From Myxococcales bacterium (GTDB taxonomy: Bacteria; Myxococcota; UBA727; VGSZ01), in contig JAHFED010000023.1 in assembly GCA_023248635.1 (NCBI GenBank), positions 16,081-80,080 on the forward strand: DNA of 64,000 nucleotides. Direction: 5' to 3'. Within the stretch, counting starts at the first letter, position 1, and each line of letters opens with the position of its first letter. The notes under the pieces were generated by a model. That model made no database searches, was not told the DNA's origin, and saw nothing but the letters and a program-made list of their open reading frames with translations. Made by a program: the position numbers and the translations under genes. Positions 61,938 through 64,000 of this stretch are shown piece after piece.

Positions 61938-64000
61938 ATGTTCGCGCTCAAGGTCGTCGACGGATTGTCAGCAGGCGTCGAATTCGCGCTGAAGCAAAAT
62001 GGCACCATCACCATCGGCCGTGCCGCCGACGCCGACGGGCAGATCGAAGATGGTCAGTGCTCGGGCAAGCACTTCGAGGTCGTGTGGAGTGAGACCGACG
62101 GCATCCAAGTCAAGGACCTCGGGTCGCTCAACGGCATCTTTCTCAACGGCGAGCGGGTGCGTGAACCGCGGCGGCTCAAGCGCGGTGACTTCATTCAGGC
62201 CGGCACCACGCTGATCGAAGTCGTCGTCGCCTCGCAGCAGGCCGGCGCCGAAATCCGGGCCTCCGATCGCGCCCCCGCGCTCAAGGGTGGCGCGACGATG
62301 ATGATGTCGGCCGCCGACATGCAAGACGCCATAGCCAACAGCCGCGCCCAGGCCCGCGTCAAACAAAAGGACATGGGCCGCACCGTCGTCAAGACGCAGA
62401 TGCTGGGCAAAGACGAGATCGCCAAGCTCATGGCCGAGCAGCCGTCGGCGGCGAAGCAAAAGACCATGATCCTGCAGGCGATGCCGGCCGAGCTCATCGC
62501 CCAGGCGAGCCAATCCGGCCTCGCGATGTTGCAGCAGCTGTTGGCGACGACGCCGGCGGACTCTCCAGCGGTGGCCCTGGTGAAAAAGGGCGTGTCGATC
62601 ACGCCTCACGCCAAGAGCACGATCACGCTCGGCCGCGACGCGCGCAACGACATTCCCCTCGTCAGCGACGACGTCTCTGGCAGCCACACCCGTCTGGTGC
62701 GCGAGAACTCGGGCAAGTTCGAGGTCATCGACGAAGGCTCCACCAACGGCACCTACGTCAACGGCAAGCGCATCGTCCGCCAGTATCTCAACAGCGGAGA
62801 CGTCATCCAGATCGGCCAATGGACGGGCACCGTCGCCATCATGGGCCAGCGCCTGGCCATGGAGCTGCAGCGCGAGGGCATCAAGGTCGACGCCGGCGGC
62901 GGCAACATCAAGGTCATCAAAGCCGACGCCGTCGGCGCCCGCGAGTGGGATCCCCTGCACCGCGGCAAGGCCAGCTCGATCAAGGTCGACTACAAGCGCG
63001 ACCGCGCCCAGATGTTGGCCAAGAAGAAGAAAGGCAAGAGCGCCGACGACATCGCCTGGAACGCCACCTCCGACACCCAGCGCAAGGTGCTCAAGGGTCG
63101 GCTGGCCTGGGCCGGCGTGCTCACCGCACCCATCATCCTCGTCATCGCCCTGCTCTCGACCCGCCTCGACGCTCTGGCTCCGGGCGCCGTCGGCGCCCAC
63201 CACGCCACCCCCGAGTTCACAGCCAAGGCCAAAGAGGTCAACGGCGGCTCAGCCGTCAGCTGCTTCAACTGCCACAAGGGCGGTCACGTCAGCGACCAGA
63301 CCTGCTCGACCTGCCACTCCACCGTGGCCCCCACCGAGCGCCACACTGCCGCTGGCCTGACCTGCTTCGACTGCCACGCCGAGCACAACGGTCGTGAGTT
63401 CTCGCCGACCGCAGCGGCCAAGGTCGGCTGCGTCGGCTGCCACCAAGGCGACCCCCACGAAACCATGCTGACGGGCAAAGCCCTCTCCGAGAAGTCGCAG
63501 AAGGCCAAGCACCGCGCTCCCGTGATCGGACAGGAGAAGCTGCAGATCGACGCCTTCGACGTGCACAAGACCCACATGTCCATCGAGGGACGCTGCCTGG
63601 GCTGCCACTCCGAAGGCCTGAAGCCCATCGCCGCCGACGCCCGCAAGACCTGCGGCACCTGCCACGCCCAGGCCAACCCCGAAGCCGGGCAGTGCATCAC
63701 CTGCCACACCCAGCACCCCAAGCCCGACGCAGCGCTGGCCTACCTGTCGGCGCCGACCTCGCCCGACGAGCGCATCAAGGCCGCGCGGGTGAACCCAGGC
63801 TCGTTCCCCATCTTCCTGGGCCTCGCGGTGCTCATGTTCGTGCCCATCACCGTCATCGGCCTCATCAAGCCCAAAGAGAAGGGCCAGGAAGAAGAGACCG
63901 TCGTCGAGGAGAAGGGCGCAGCCGCCAAACCAGCCGCCCCTGCTGCAGCTGCTCCAGCTCCCGCCGCTGCAGCTCCTGCCCCAGCACCCGCCCGGCCGCC
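61938..64000 (+). CDS. FHA-domain protein fused to a seven-heme cytochrome, 5' part
   Basis: At least 687 residues; the end lies outside the window. Two FHA domains occupy about 20-90 and 210-285, the second with SGSHTRLVRE and STNGTYVNGKRI. A membrane helix (about 393-412) is followed by seven CxxCH motifs at residues 442, 456, 476, 498, 553, 572 and 586, the marks of covalent heme c in a periplasmic domain. A second membrane helix (FPIFLGLAVLMFVPITVIGLI) returns to the cytoplasm, where a Glu- and Ala/Pro-rich tail begins. It could couple periplasmic electron transfer to phosphothreonine recognition. Confidence 0.93.
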   Translation, partial: MFALKVVDGLSAGVEFALKQNGTITIGRAADADGQIEDGQCSGKHFEVVWSETDGIQVKDLGSLNGIFLNGERVREPRRLKRGDFIQAGTTLIEVVVASQQAGAEIRASDRAPALKGGATMMMSAADMQDAIANSRAQARVKQKDMGRTVVKTQMLGKDEIAKLMAEQPSAAKQKTMILQAMPAELIAQASQSGLAMLQQLLATTPADSPAVALVKKGVSITPHAKSTITLGRDARNDIPLVSDDVSGSHTRLVRENSGKFEVIDEGSTNGTYVNGKRIVRQYLNSGDVIQIGQWTGTVAIMGQRLAMELQREGIKVDAGGGNIKVIKADAVGAREWDPLHRGKASSIKVDYKRDRAQMLAKKKKGKSADDIAWNATSDTQRKVLKGRLAWAGVLTAPIILVIALLSTRLDALAPGAVGAHHATPEFTAKAKEVNGGSAVSCFNCHKGGHVSDQTCSTCHSTVAPTERHTAAGLTCFDCHAEHNGREFSPTAAAKVGCVGCHQGDPHETMLTGKALSEKSQKAKHRAPVIGQEKLQIDAFDVHKTHMSIEGRCLGCHSEGLKPIAADARKTCGTCHAQANPEAGQCITCHTQHPKPDAALAYLSAPTSPDERIKAARVNPGSFPIFLGLAVLMFVPITVIGLIKPKEKGQEEETVVEEKGAAAKPAAPAAAAPAPAAAAPAPAPARP

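Overview
The window is GC-rich, densely coded bacterial DNA, most likely from Myxococcota or a related deltaproteobacterial lineage. The evidence is the gene mix: eukaryote-like Ser/Thr kinases with a membrane anchor, FHA-domain proteins including an FHA-gated sigma-54 activator, PEGA-domain proteins, Cys-rich lipoproteins with long Gly-Glu linkers, and paired ArsA-like ATPases. This is inference; no rRNA marker is present. No insertion sequence, phage or CRISPR array was seen.

Layout. 1-2.5 kb: end of khpA, rimM, a DUF4388 protein. 2.5-3.1 kb: gene-free DNA with palindromic and dispersed repeats. 3.1-8 kb: FHA/sigma-54 activator, FHA protein, GIDE-like membrane protein, OmpR-type two-component pair. 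8-16 kb: RND efflux operon ending in a secreted phosphoesterase. 16-28 kb: large exported proteins, two PEGA proteins, darP, dienelactone hydrolase, rRNA methyltransferase. 28-33 kb: Ski2-like helicase and a GAF sensor kinase. 33-38 kb: P-II protein and two Ser/Thr kinases, the second with a C-terminal c-type heme motif. 38-45 kb: mobA, Cys-rich lipoproteins, metallophosphoesterase, VIT transporter, cyanophycinase-like lipoprotein. 45-48 kb: pncA, the Ro60 homologue rsr and three tandem Y RNAs. 48-54 kb: two ATP-grasp paralogues, a LolA-like protein, a lidless Hsp70. 54-64 kb: outer-membrane beta-barrel protein, ferredoxin, two ArsA-like ATPases, speA, and a protein with two FHA domains fused to a seven-heme cytochrome that runs off the end.

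The strongest discovery is downstream of rsr (47.6-48.0 kb). Three consecutive RNAs each fold as a Y-RNA-type stem of two helices separated by an asymmetric internal loop. The first two enclose a circularly permuted tRNA-like module: T-arm, then an acceptor-like stem closed by a short loop, then a D-arm. The third keeps the T-arm and capped stem but has lost the D-arm. This is a compact Ro60/YrlA-type RNP locus with three RNA variants.

Two other themes recur. First, phospho-signalling appears joined to c-type heme: a kinase with a CxxCH tail and an FHA protein with seven CxxCH motifs suggest redox-coupled signalling across the membrane. Second, several families of short palindromic repeats lie between genes and also inside reading frames, where they encode linkers or protein tails without breaking the frame.
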